45,422 nucleotides of DNA from Candidatus Rokuibacteriota bacterium (lineage in GTDB: Bacteria > Methylomirabilota > Methylomirabilia > Rokubacteriales > CSP1-6), in NCBI GenBank assembly GCA_003220265.1, contig QHRW01000127.1, positions 1-45,422 of the forward strand, given 5' to 3'. The translations under genes and the position numbers were made by a program. Shown piece by piece: positions 30,840 to 38,063 of the stretch. The notes beneath the pieces were generated by a model. The model was not told the DNA's origin, did no database searches, and saw only the letters and a list, made by a program, of their open reading frames with translations. The stretch's first letter is position 1. Each line of letters opens with the position of its first letter.

Positions 30840-31205
30840 ATGATCACCATTCGCCCGATCGGCGCGCTGGTCCTGGCGGCCTCGGTCATGCTGGCGCCGG
30901 CCGTCCCGGCGCGCGCGGCGGAGCCGACGCTGTCCGACATCGCATCCTGCAACGAGCAAGCGACCGCCCGCACGAGCGGCGCCGCCCTGCCGCGGCCCGA
31001 CGCGCCGTCCCAGGTGGGCGCCACCAAGCCGATCGTGGAGGGCGAGCGCGATCTGCCCAAGCGCGGCGAGAAGTCGGACTCGACGGGCGCCATCATCACC
31101 GACGGTCCCGACCCGCTGGTCAAGGGCATGGATGCGCAGCGTGCGGACGACCCCCAGTATCGCGCGGCCTATCGGGCCTGCATGCAGAAGCGCGCCACGC
31201 GCTGA
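30840..31205 (+). CDS. Small secreted hypothetical protein
   Basis: 121 residues, start ATG 30840 with a strong GAAGGAGG ribosome site. A clear signal peptide (TIRPIGALVLAASVMLAPAV, cut near ARAAEP) leads to a mature protein of ~94 residues that is polar and Pro/Gly/Asp-rich, with one Cys near each end (IASCNEQA and YRACMQKR) that could form a disulfide. No known domain. It is preceded by a sigma54-type promoter match and followed 11 bp later by the ABM-like gene, so the two are probably one operon. Confidence 0.7.
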   Translation: MITIRPIGALVLAASVMLAPAVPARAAEPTLSDIASCNEQATARTSGAALPRPDAPSQVGATKPIVEGERDLPKRGEKSDSTGAIITDGPDPLVKGMDAQRADDPQYRAAYRACMQKRATR

Positions 31206-31216
31206 GGGCGGCGACC

Positions 31217-31564
31217 ATGTACGCGCACGTCAACGTGTGGCGGCTGACCGATCAGGGCGCCCAGTGGAAGGACGACGCCGGCCGCGCCATCGGCGCCGCG
31301 CTCCAGGTGCAGCCGGGCTTCCGGTCTTACACGCTGGTGCGCACGGGCGAGTGGGAGGTCGTCGTCATCACCGTGTTCGCTTCGCAGCCCGAGCTCGACG
31401 CGGCGCTGGCGGCGATCTCACCGCTGGTGAACGAGCAGATCGCGCCACTGACCGAGAACGTCCTCGAGCGCCGCCAGGGCGGCGTCCTCGTGCATCTGTC
31501 TACATGGGGGCCCCGACATGGCCCCCAAACCCCCAGCGCTCGGGCCGTCCCGGCGGAGCCGTGA
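31217..31564 (+). CDS. ABM/dimeric alpha-beta barrel-like protein with repeat-derived tail
   Basis: 115 residues. The first ~95 have the alpha-beta pattern of antibiotic-biosynthesis-monooxygenase-like or stress-responsive dimeric barrels: MYAHVNVWRLTDQGAQWKDD, VQPGFRSYTLVRTGEWEVVV, VITVFASQPELDAAL, then NEQIAPLTENVLERRQGGVL. The last ~19 residues (WGPRHGPQTPSARAVPAEP) are translated from the first unit of a GC-rich palindromic repeat, so the original stop has been replaced. Function unknown; such proteins act as small monooxygenases or heme-binding proteins. Confidence 0.65.
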   Translation: MYAHVNVWRLTDQGAQWKDDAGRAIGAALQVQPGFRSYTLVRTGEWEVVVITVFASQPELDAALAAISPLVNEQIAPLTENVLERRQGGVLVHLSTWGPRHGPQTPSARAVPAEP

Positions 31565-31682
31565 CGGCCCTCGTCATTCCGGTGGTCGGCGACGACCCCG
31601 ACTTGGCCCCCAAACCCCCAGCGCTCGGGCCGTCCCGGCGGAGCCGTGACGGCCCTCGTCATCCCCGCTGGTCGGCGACGAC
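31506..31682 (+). repeat. Palindromic GC-rich repeat, two tandem 85-bp units
   Basis: Unit 1 begins at GGGGGCCCCGACATGGCCCC (31506) and unit 2 is its 85-bp offset copy (CCCCGACTTGGCCCCC at 31596). Each has three palindromic segments: GGGGGCC/GGCCCCC, AGCGCT, and GGGCCGTC...GACGGCCC around CGGCGGAGCC. The last bases of unit 2 form the stop codon and final codons of the amidohydrolase gene on the minus strand; unit 1 forms the C-terminal tail of the ABM-like gene. Confidence 0.85.
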
Positions 31683-32870
31683 GCGCCCGTCCTTGACGAC
31701 GAGCGCGAGGGCGGCGAGGTGCTCGACGTCGTCCAGCGGATTGTCGCGGACGACGATCAGGTCCGCCCGCTTGCCGACCTCCACGGTGCCGAGCTCGTCG
31801 GCGGCGCCGCATATCTCAGCGGCGTGACGGGTGGCGGCCCACAGCGCCTGCCGCGGCGTCGCCCCGTCCTTCACCCAGAGGCCGAGCTCGAGCAGCGCGG
31901 CGTCGCGCAGCGGACGCAGATCGGAGCCCAGCGCCATCTTGACGCCCGCCTTCAGCGCGCGCTGGAACCACGCGCGGTGCTCGCCCACGGCGGCCTCGGC
32001 GCGCGCGTTCACCGCGGCCGGCAGATTGCGCTCCGCGACGTAGCGCTTCTCGCGCGGGCTGGTGGCCTGTGACGGCGTGAGGTGCGTGATGCCCAGCGTG
32101 GGCACGTACCAGGCGCCGCGCTCGCCGAAGAGCGTCAGCGCCTCGTCGTCCATCACGTAGCCGTGCTCGATGCTGTGGGCGCCGAGGCGCAGCGCGGCCT
32201 TCACCGCCTCGGCGTTGGCCGCGTGCGCCATCACCTTCATCCCGCGCTGGCGGCAGATGGCGAAGGCCGCCTCCAGCTCGGCCGGCGTGAAGAACGAGTG
32301 CCAGTGGCGGTCCCACGCGGGACCGATGATGCCGCCCGTCAGATTCAGCTTGATGTGATCGACGCCGCCCTGGATCTGCTCGCGGATGGCGGCCACGAAC
32401 GCGTCGGCGCCGTCGATCGGCCTGGCGAAGCCGGTGGCGAGGGCGTGGCCCGCCGTGGTGGTGAGGAACCAGCCGCCCGCGAAGATGCGCGGGCCCACCA
32501 GGCGGCCGCTGTCGAACGCGCGCTTCAGCGCCACGTCGATCAGATGCGGCGTGCCGGCGGTGCGCACGGCCGTCACGCCGGCCTCCGTGAGCGCCTCGTG
32601 GGCATTCGCCGCGTACTGCAGCGTCAGCTCGGCGATCGAGGCCTCGGGCAGCCGCGGCCACTCGAAGTGCACGTGCGCGTCCCAGAGCCCGGGCAAGAGG
32701 TACATCCCGGCCACGTCGATGACGGTGGCGCCCGTGACCGCCGTCGGCGCGCCGCGGCCATCGAGGATCTCCGCGATCCGCCCGCGCTCGACGACGACGG
32801 AGGCCGGCCGGGCATCGGGCACCACGCAGTCGATCAGCCGCGCGTTGGCGAGAACGAGCCGGGCGGTCAC
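31659..32870 (-). CDS. Amidohydrolase family protein (imidazolonepropionase/prolidase-like)
   Basis: 403 residues, TIM-barrel metal-dependent hydrolase. Visible: LPGLWDAHVHFEWPRLPEAS with the H-x-H metal ligands, VDHIKLNLTGGI with the bridging Lys, KVMAHAANAEAVKAAL and AHSIEHGYVMDDEAL with two ligand histidines, LGSDLRPLRDAALLE with the catalytic Asp, and the C-terminal composite strand VEVGKRADLIVV. Likely cleaves an amide, lactone or cyclic compound. GTG 32870 overlaps the previous gene (GTGA). Its final codons (ADQRG) lie in the repeat described above. Confidence 0.9.
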   Translation of the reverse strand: MTARLVLANARLIDCVVPDARPASVVVERGRIAEILDGRGAPTAVTGATVIDVAGMYLLPGLWDAHVHFEWPRLPEASIAELTLQYAANAHEALTEAGVTAVRTAGTPHLIDVALKRAFDSGRLVGPRIFAGGWFLTTTAGHALATGFARPIDGADAFVAAIREQIQGGVDHIKLNLTGGIIGPAWDRHWHSFFTPAELEAAFAICRQRGMKVMAHAANAEAVKAALRLGAHSIEHGYVMDDEALTLFGERGAWYVPTLGITHLTPSQATSPREKRYVAERNLPAAVNARAEAAVGEHRAWFQRALKAGVKMALGSDLRPLRDAALLELGLWVKDGATPRQALWAATRHAAEICGAADELGTVEVGKRADLIVVRDNPLDDVEHLAALALVVKDGRVVADQRG

Positions 32871-33322
32871 GGCAGCAGGAGCCGCGCGACATGGTGATCG
32901 ACGACCTCGCCGGCGGCGCTCACGGCGAAGTTGGACGTGATCAGCCCCCGGGCGCCGGCGAAGCGGCCCGCGCCGCCGGTGACGGTCCACACGACGGCGC
33001 CGTAGACCGCGCCAGGCGTAGGCGCCGGCGCCACCCAGCCGCGCCCCTGCGTGGTGAACGTGACCTTGCCCGCCGTACCGTAGGTGATCTCGCCCTCCTC
33101 CACGAAGGTGCCGTCGCCGAAGCGCTCGACGCGCGCTTCGAGCGTGGCGCGCTCGCCGTCCACCGGCTCCACGCGCGCGAAGACGCCGTCGGCGCCGACC
33201 AGCGTGGAGAGCGTCTGGCTGGGCGCCGACGTGCGCGCCCGGCGCTGCGTGGTCGAGCCCGGCAGGCTCTCGCCGCGGCCCCGAAACTCCAGCGCGAAGA
33301 CCAGCTCGCGCGGATCAGGCAC
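32867..33322 (-). CDS. Hypothetical small beta-barrel-like protein
   Basis: 151 residues, mostly beta-rich: VFALEFRGRGESLPGSTTQR, ATLEARVERFGDGTFVEEGE, ITYGTAGKVTFTTQGRGWV and WTVTGGAGRFAGARGLITSN. The T-G-G-x-G-R-F-x-G-A-R-G motif recalls the allene-oxide-cyclase/dirigent-like barrel, but I would not assign that with confidence. Start GTG 33322 is used; a 16-codon frame with a much better ribosome site (33362-33315) ends 5 nt inside this gene in another frame, so the true N-terminus may have been shifted by a frameshift. It is in the operon between the alcohol dehydrogenase and the amidohydrolase. Confidence 0.6.
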   Translation of the reverse strand: MPDPRELVFALEFRGRGESLPGSTTQRRARTSAPSQTLSTLVGADGVFARVEPVDGERATLEARVERFGDGTFVEEGEITYGTAGKVTFTTQGRGWVAPAPTPGAVYGAVVWTVTGGAGRFAGARGLITSNFAVSAAGEVVDHHVARLLLP

Positions 33323-33362
33323 GGGTGACGTGGGCGATGATGGAGATCTCGTGGTCTGACAT
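33315..33362 (-). other. 15-aa leader ORF with strong ribosome site
   Basis: ATG 33362 follows AGGAGG by 5 nt and opens MSDHEISIIAHVTRA, stopping at TGA 33315-33317. The GTG of the next gene lies inside its last codons. Either this is a short leader coupled to that gene or the two were one frame before a +1 frameshift. Confidence 0.5.
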
Positions 33363-33385
33363 GGCGTCCTCCTGCAACAAGGGTT

Positions 33386-33425
33386 CCCGAACGTCTGGGG
33401 GTCTAGGGGGCCATATCGGGGCCCT
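33386..33425 (-). repeat. Partial copy of the palindromic repeat family
   Basis: On the minus strand, directly after the alcohol dehydrogenase stop: GGGCCCCGATATGGCCCCC, then CCCCCAGACGTTCGGG. It matches the first half of the 85-87 bp units at 31.5 and 41.0 kb with a few substitutions and one inserted base, and can fold into the same GGGGCC/GGCCCC hairpin. Confidence 0.7.
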
Positions 33426-34514
33426 CTAAAACACGATGATGCCGCGGGCCAGCTCGCCGGCGGCGAGCGCGCGGAATGCCTCGTTGGCCTCGTCGAGCCC
33501 GTAGCGGCGGTTGATCAGCTCGTCGATCTTCAGCTTGCCGGCCTGGTAGAGCGTGGCCAGCCTTGGGAGATCCTCGCGCGTGCGCGCGCTGCCGTAGGAG
33601 CAGCCGCGGATCACGCGCTCGGCCGTCACGATCGGCCGCACGTCGAGCGGCACCGTGGCGCCCGTCTCCGGCACGCCGATGAGCACGCACGTGCCGCCGG
33701 GCGCCAGCGCCTCGGCCGCCTGGGCCATCGCGCGCGCGTTGCCGACGGCCACGAACGTGTAGTCGGCGCCCAGCCGCGTGAGTCGGCGGATGGCCGCCAC
33801 GGGATCCTCGCGCGAGGCGTCCACGCCGTCGGTCGCGCCGAGCGCGCGCGCGTACTCGAGCTTGGAGGCGACCACGTCCACCGCGATGATCGGGTGCGCG
33901 GCGACCAGCGCGCCGCCCTGGATCACGTTGAGGCCGACGCCGCCCACGCCGAACACGGCCATGCTGGCGCCGGCCGGCACCGCGGCCGTGTTGATGACGG
34001 CGCCGACGCCGGTCATCACCGAGCAGCCGATCAGCGCCGCCTTGTCGAGCGGGACGTTCTTGTCGATCGGGATCGCACAGGATTCGTGGACGACGGTGCG
34101 CGAGGCGTAGGTGGCCACGTGGCCGTAGTGGTAGACGGGCTTGCCCTGCAGCGACATGCGCGTGGTGCCGTCGGGCAGCACGCCCTTGCCGGGCTGGCGG
34201 CGCTCGCAGAGGTTCGGACGGCCGATGACGCAGTAGTGGCAGCGCCCGCACGTCGGCGCCCACGACAGGATCACGTGATCGCCCACCCTGAGCTCGACCC
34301 CCGGCCCCACCTGCTCGACCACGCCGGCGCCTTCGTCACCGAGCACGATCGGCACGGGCACGCCTTTCCACGAGCCGTCGGCGGCGTGCAGGCACGAGTG
34401 GCACACGCCGCTGGCGGTCATGCGGACGAGCACCTCGCCCGCGCGCGGCGGCTCCAGCTCCAGCTCTTCGACGGACAGCGGCTTGCCCTGCTCGAATAGC
34501 ACCGAGGCTCGCAT
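33426..34514 (-). CDS. Zinc-dependent alcohol dehydrogenase (MDR superfamily)
   Basis: 362 residues. Catalytic zinc site in SGVCHSCLHAADGSW and GDEGAGVVEQVGPGVEL; structural-zinc lobe with CGRCHYCVIGRPNLC (four Cys); NAD(P)-binding GVGGVGLNVIQGGALV with following IIAVDV. The length and L-x-G-C-x-V-x-T-G-x-G-A loop match the class III/S-(hydroxymethyl)mycothiol and aryl-alcohol dehydrogenase group. It should oxidise an alcohol with NAD+. GGGGGAG lies directly upstream of ATG 34514. It sits in the minus-strand peptide-transporter operon, 17 bp after dppB-like, suggesting catabolism of the transported compound. Confidence 0.92.
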   Translation of the reverse strand: MRASVLFEQGKPLSVEELELEPPRAGEVLVRMTASGVCHSCLHAADGSWKGVPVPIVLGDEGAGVVEQVGPGVELRVGDHVILSWAPTCGRCHYCVIGRPNLCERRQPGKGVLPDGTTRMSLQGKPVYHYGHVATYASRTVVHESCAIPIDKNVPLDKAALIGCSVMTGVGAVINTAAVPAGASMAVFGVGGVGLNVIQGGALVAAHPIIAVDVVASKLEYARALGATDGVDASREDPVAAIRRLTRLGADYTFVAVGNARAMAQAAEALAPGGTCVLIGVPETGATVPLDVRPIVTAERVIRGCSYGSARTREDLPRLATLYQAGKLKIDELINRRYGLDEANEAFRALAAGELARGIIVF

Positions 34515-34531
34515 TTCTCCCCCTTCCCCTT

Positions 34532-35485
34532 CTAGGCGCTGTAGCGGATGCGTGGGTCCAGCACGCCGTAGAGGAGGTCGACCACGAGGTTGATGGTCAT
34601 GAACATGACGGCGATGAACAGGATGGTCGACTGCGTGAGCGGATAGTCGCGCTGGTAGATCGACCACAGCACGAGCCGGCCAACGCCGGGCAGCGTGAAG
34701 ACTTCCTCCACGACCACGGTGCCGCCGAGCAGGATGCCCACCTGCAAGCCGGCCACGGTGACGATCGGGATCAGCGCGTTCTTGAGCGCGTGCTTGAGGA
34801 TGACGAGCCGCCGGCTCAGCCCCTTGGCGGCGGCCGTGCGGATGTACTCCGAGCGCAGGACGTCGAGCATGCCCGCCCGCGTGGTGCGCGCGATGTTGGC
34901 GGCGCTGGCGGTGCCGAGACACAGCGCCGGCAGCACCATGATCGTCAGGTTGCGCCGGGGATCGGTGAGGAAGTCGACCCACATCACCGGCGGCATCCAG
35001 CGCAGGTAGATGGAGAAGAACAGGATCAGCATGGTGCCCTGCCAGAACACCGGCACCGAGAGACCGAGCAGCGCACCGATCCGGGTGACGTTGTCGACGG
35101 CGTGGTCGCGGCGGGCGGCCGAGACGATGCCGGCCGGGACGCCGAGAAGCAGCGCGAAGCCCACTGACAGTAGCGTGAGCTCGAACGTCACCGGCAGCCG
35201 CTCGAGGATGAGACTGGCCACCGGCTTGCCCGTGCGCCACGACGTGCCGAGATCACCGTGAGCGAGCGCGCCGAGCCACCGCGCGTACTGCAGCCACCAC
35301 GGCTGGTCGAGCCCGAAGAAGCGCTTGAGCTCGGCCACCATGGCCGGGCTGACGACGGCGTCGGCGCCGATCATCTGCTCGACCACGGTGCCCGGCACCA
35401 GGCGCAGCATCAGAAAGACCAGCACCGTGAGGCCCAGCAGCGTGAGGACCATCGAGTACAGGCGCACCACGAGATACCTCGCCAA
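34532..35485 (-). CDS. ABC transporter permease, DppB family
   Basis: 317 residues with six membrane helices. N-terminal VVRLYSMVLTLLGLTVLVFL and LVPGTVVEQMIGADAVVSPA are the DppB signature, the permease loop reads YIRTAAAKGLSRRLVILKHA, and the end is VDLLYGVLDPRIRYSA. It pairs with the DppC-type permease encoded two genes upstream. The TTG start lies 6 nt after the binding-protein stop. No transporter ATPase gene is present in this operon. Confidence 0.92.
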   Translation of the reverse strand: MARYLVVRLYSMVLTLLGLTVLVFLMLRLVPGTVVEQMIGADAVVSPAMVAELKRFFGLDQPWWLQYARWLGALAHGDLGTSWRTGKPVASLILERLPVTFELTLLSVGFALLLGVPAGIVSAARRDHAVDNVTRIGALLGLSVPVFWQGTMLILFFSIYLRWMPPVMWVDFLTDPRRNLTIMVLPALCLGTASAANIARTTRAGMLDVLRSEYIRTAAAKGLSRRLVILKHALKNALIPIVTVAGLQVGILLGGTVVVEEVFTLPGVGRLVLWSIYQRDYPLTQSTILFIAVMFMTINLVVDLLYGVLDPRIRYSA

Positions 35486-35491
35486 GGATCC

Positions 35492-37033
35492 CTAGGCCTT
35501 CTCCACCGAGGCTCCCTCCAGGCCGTAGAGCAGCGTGGTGGGGTGCTGGCGGAAGCCCTTCACGGTAGCCTGGGTGAAGTCGATGGTGTCGGCGGAGAAG
35601 AGCCAGAGGTGCGGGACGTTCTCCAGGATCATGATCTGGACCTTGTCGTAGATCTCCTTGCGCTTCTTCTGGTCCATCGTGCGTCGGCCGTCCTCCAGCA
35701 GCGCGTCGAGCTCGGGCACGCTCCACGAGTTCCAGTTCTGGCCCTTGGTGGAGTGCAGCGGGCGGAAGAACGCCACGTCGGGATCGGCATACCCGGGGGT
35801 GGTGTTCATGGTCATGTCGAAGTCGTGGGCCAGCCAGCGCTTGATCCACACCGCGTACTCGACGTTCTCGATCTCCATGTTGATGCCGATGCGCTTGAGC
35901 TGGGCGGCGATGACGGGCGCGCCCGACACCATGGTGGGGAACGTCGGGATCACCGAGCACTTCACGGTGAAGCCGCTGGCCACGCCGGCCTCGGCCATCA
36001 GCTTCTTGGCCTTCTCCACGTCGGGCTTGTAGTACTTCATCCACTGCTCCTCGGGGAGCTGCCACTGCTTCATGGGCGCCGTGCAGGGGGCGGTGAGGCG
36101 GCCGAAGCCGGCGGTGGCCACGCGCATGATCTGGGCGCGATCGACGGCCCACGAGATCGCCTGCCGCACGCGCACGTCCTTGAGCGGGCCGCGATTGGCG
36201 CTGATGTTGAGGTAGTCGTAGCCGAGACGCGAGGAGCGGTAGCCGGTCAGCGACTTCTCGTCCTTGAGCAGGTTGTAGTTCTTGTTGTCCTCGATGAACG
36301 CGTGGTGGATCTGCCCGGTGCGCAGCGCCGCCACGATGTTGGCTTCGTCGGGAATGACGCGCAGGATCAGCCGATCGACGTGGGGCGCTCCCTTCTTCCA
36401 GTAATTCGGGTTGCGCTTGAACACCATCTGCTGCTCGACCTTCCAATCTTCCAGGATGAAGGGGCCGGTGCCGACCGCCGCCTTGTTGAGGTCGCCGTGC
36501 TTGGTCACGCCGGCCTCGCTCACGATGTAGCCCCAGAAGCCGCCGAGCGCGGCCGTCAGCGCGGCGAACGGCTCCTTGGTGACGAACTTCACCGCGTACT
36601 TGCCGGCCGGCTCCACCTTGTCCACCGCGTTGAAGTCGGACCGGCCGGCCTGCGATTTCTCGAGCAAGCGGTCGAACGAGAACTTCACGTCGGCCGAGGT
36701 GAACTCCTGGCCGTCGTGGAACTTCACGCCCTGGCGCAGCTTGAACGTCCACGTGAGGCTGTCGGGGCTGATCTGCCACGACTCGGCCAGCTCGGGCACC
36801 AGCGTCATGTCGGGCTCGAAGCGGACGAGCTGGTTGTACATGAGCGGCGAGCGACGGCTACGGGATAACGCCGGCACCAGGGAGGGATCGAGGCCGGTCG
36901 CCTCCGTCGTCTGCGCGGAGATGAGGGTGGTGCCGCCCTGCGCACGGATGGCGTGCGGGAGCGCCAGCACGCCGAGGGTGGCGCCGCCGGCGGCCAGGAA
37001 GTGGCGACGGGTGATGCGGGTCGAGTCGTTCAT
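35492..37033 (-). CDS. Peptide-type ABC transporter substrate-binding protein (SBP_bac_5) with Tat signal
   Basis: 513 residues. The start MNDSTRITRRHFLAAGGATL is a twin-arginine signal (RRHFLAA). The mature part shows LAESWQISPDSLTWTFKLRQ, VKFHDGQEFTSADVKFSFDR, GPFILEDWKVEQQMVFKRNP and DVRVRQAISWAVDRAQIM, all standard family 5 features. It should bind a peptide or related solute in the periplasm. A GAGGAGAT ribosome site overlaps the end of the DppC stop region, so it is the second gene of the operon. It is unrelated in detail to the orphan binding protein at 11.5 kb. Confidence 0.93.
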   Translation of the reverse strand: MNDSTRITRRHFLAAGGATLGVLALPHAIRAQGGTTLISAQTTEATGLDPSLVPALSRSRRSPLMYNQLVRFEPDMTLVPELAESWQISPDSLTWTFKLRQGVKFHDGQEFTSADVKFSFDRLLEKSQAGRSDFNAVDKVEPAGKYAVKFVTKEPFAALTAALGGFWGYIVSEAGVTKHGDLNKAAVGTGPFILEDWKVEQQMVFKRNPNYWKKGAPHVDRLILRVIPDEANIVAALRTGQIHHAFIEDNKNYNLLKDEKSLTGYRSSRLGYDYLNISANRGPLKDVRVRQAISWAVDRAQIMRVATAGFGRLTAPCTAPMKQWQLPEEQWMKYYKPDVEKAKKLMAEAGVASGFTVKCSVIPTFPTMVSGAPVIAAQLKRIGINMEIENVEYAVWIKRWLAHDFDMTMNTTPGYADPDVAFFRPLHSTKGQNWNSWSVPELDALLEDGRRTMDQKKRKEIYDKVQIMILENVPHLWLFSADTIDFTQATVKGFRQHPTTLLYGLEGASVEKA

Positions 37034-37044
37034 GTTCTATCTCC

Positions 37045-37830
37045 TCATTTGGGATCGAGCACGTCGCGCAGGCCGTCGCCGATGAGGTTGAAGGCGAGCA
37101 CGGCCACCATGATGGCGATGCCGGGGAACACCGAGATCCACGGCGCGGTCTCCAGATAGGTGCGGCCCTCGTTGAGCATGTTGCCCCACGAAGGAATCGG
37201 CGGCTGGGCCGACAGGCCCAGGTAGCTCAGCGACGCCTCGATGAGGATGGCCTGCGAGAAGGCCACCGTGCCCTGCACAACGAACGGCGAGACGACGTTG
37301 GGCAGCAGGTGCTTGAGGGCGACCACGAGCTTGCCCGCGCCCAGCGCGCGCACCGCCTCGATGTACTCCTTCTCGCGCTCGGCCAGCACCGGCGCCCGCA
37401 TCACGCGCACGAACAGCGGCGTGTAGACGATCGTGATGGCCATCACCGCGCTGTTGACGCCGGGCCCGCGCATGGCGGCCACGCCGACGGCCAGCAGCAG
37501 GCCGGGAATGCTGAAGAAGATGTCCATCACGCGGTTGATGGCGTTGTCCCAGGCGCCCCCCGCGTAACCGGCGATCATGCCGAGCGTGCCGCCGACCGCC
37601 ATGGCCATCACGATCGAGGTCACCGCCACGTAGAGCGACACGCGGGCGCCGTGGATCACGCGGCTCAGCACGTCGCGCCCGAAGCGGTCGGTGCCGAAGG
37701 GCGCAGCGCCGGTGGGGCGCGCCTCGATGAGATCGAAGTTCTGCTCGTCGGGCGGATGCGGAGCGAGGACGTCGGCGCCGAGAGCCATGACGACGATCGC
37801 CAGCGCCACGACGGCCCCCACGACCACCAC
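37045..37830 (-). CDS. ABC transporter permease, DppC family (start uncertain)
   Basis: At least 261 residues. APFGTDRFGRDVLSRVIHGA after the first helix, then VSLYVAVTSIVMAMAVGGTL, FSIPGLLLAVGVAAMRGPGV, the permease loop YIEAVRALGAGKLVVALKHL and the ending FNLIGDGLRDVLDPK identify DppC. GTG 37830 is the first regular start codon in frame, but it falls inside the first membrane helix; the sequence encodes KTKALRRVTRST just upstream, which looks like the real N-terminus. That stretch has only ACG (37863) or CTG (37884) as possible starts. The frame continues upstream into the divergent gene's leader, which I regard as non-coding. Confidence 0.85.
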   Translation of the reverse strand: MVVVGAVVALAIVVMALGADVLAPHPPDEQNFDLIEARPTGAAPFGTDRFGRDVLSRVIHGARVSLYVAVTSIVMAMAVGGTLGMIAGYAGGAWDNAINRVMDIFFSIPGLLLAVGVAAMRGPGVNSAVMAITIVYTPLFVRVMRAPVLAEREKEYIEAVRALGAGKLVVALKHLLPNVVSPFVVQGTVAFSQAILIEASLSYLGLSAQPPIPSWGNMLNEGRTYLETAPWISVFPGIAIMVAVLAFNLIGDGLRDVLDPK

Positions 37831-37959
37831 GGTGCTGCGCGTGACCCGCCGAAGCGCTTTCGTCTTCCCGCCCTCGCAGGGCAGGAGCGTAGGCGGGCGG
37901 CCCGGGGGTGTCAACCCGCAGGCCCCGGGTGGGGTCACGGACGATTTCGCGAATGTCGA

Positions 37960-37975
37960 TGGCGCCGCGCTTGCT
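37960..37975 (+). promoter_or_regulatory. Sigma54 (-24/-12) promoter candidate for the secreted protein at 38.06 kb
   Basis: TGGCGCC, four bases, TTGCT: 10 of the 12 fixed positions match and GG/GC spacing is exact. The predicted transcript start is near 37986, giving a 78-nt leader with GGAGG 8 nt before ATG 38064. The 180-bp gap upstream also has to carry the promoter for the divergent DppC operon, for which I see no clear motif. Confidence 0.5.
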
Positions 37976-38063
37976 GTGCGCGATGCCGTTGTTTCGCCGG
38001 TTGCCGCGACGCTGCCGACACGGACGACGGGCCAACGGATGCGAACCGAAGCGGAGGCGCTCA

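Noticed and set aside
27389..31129. 1,246-codon minus-strand frame
   Set aside because: It lies in an alternative frame over the same real genes, with no recognisable protein pattern.
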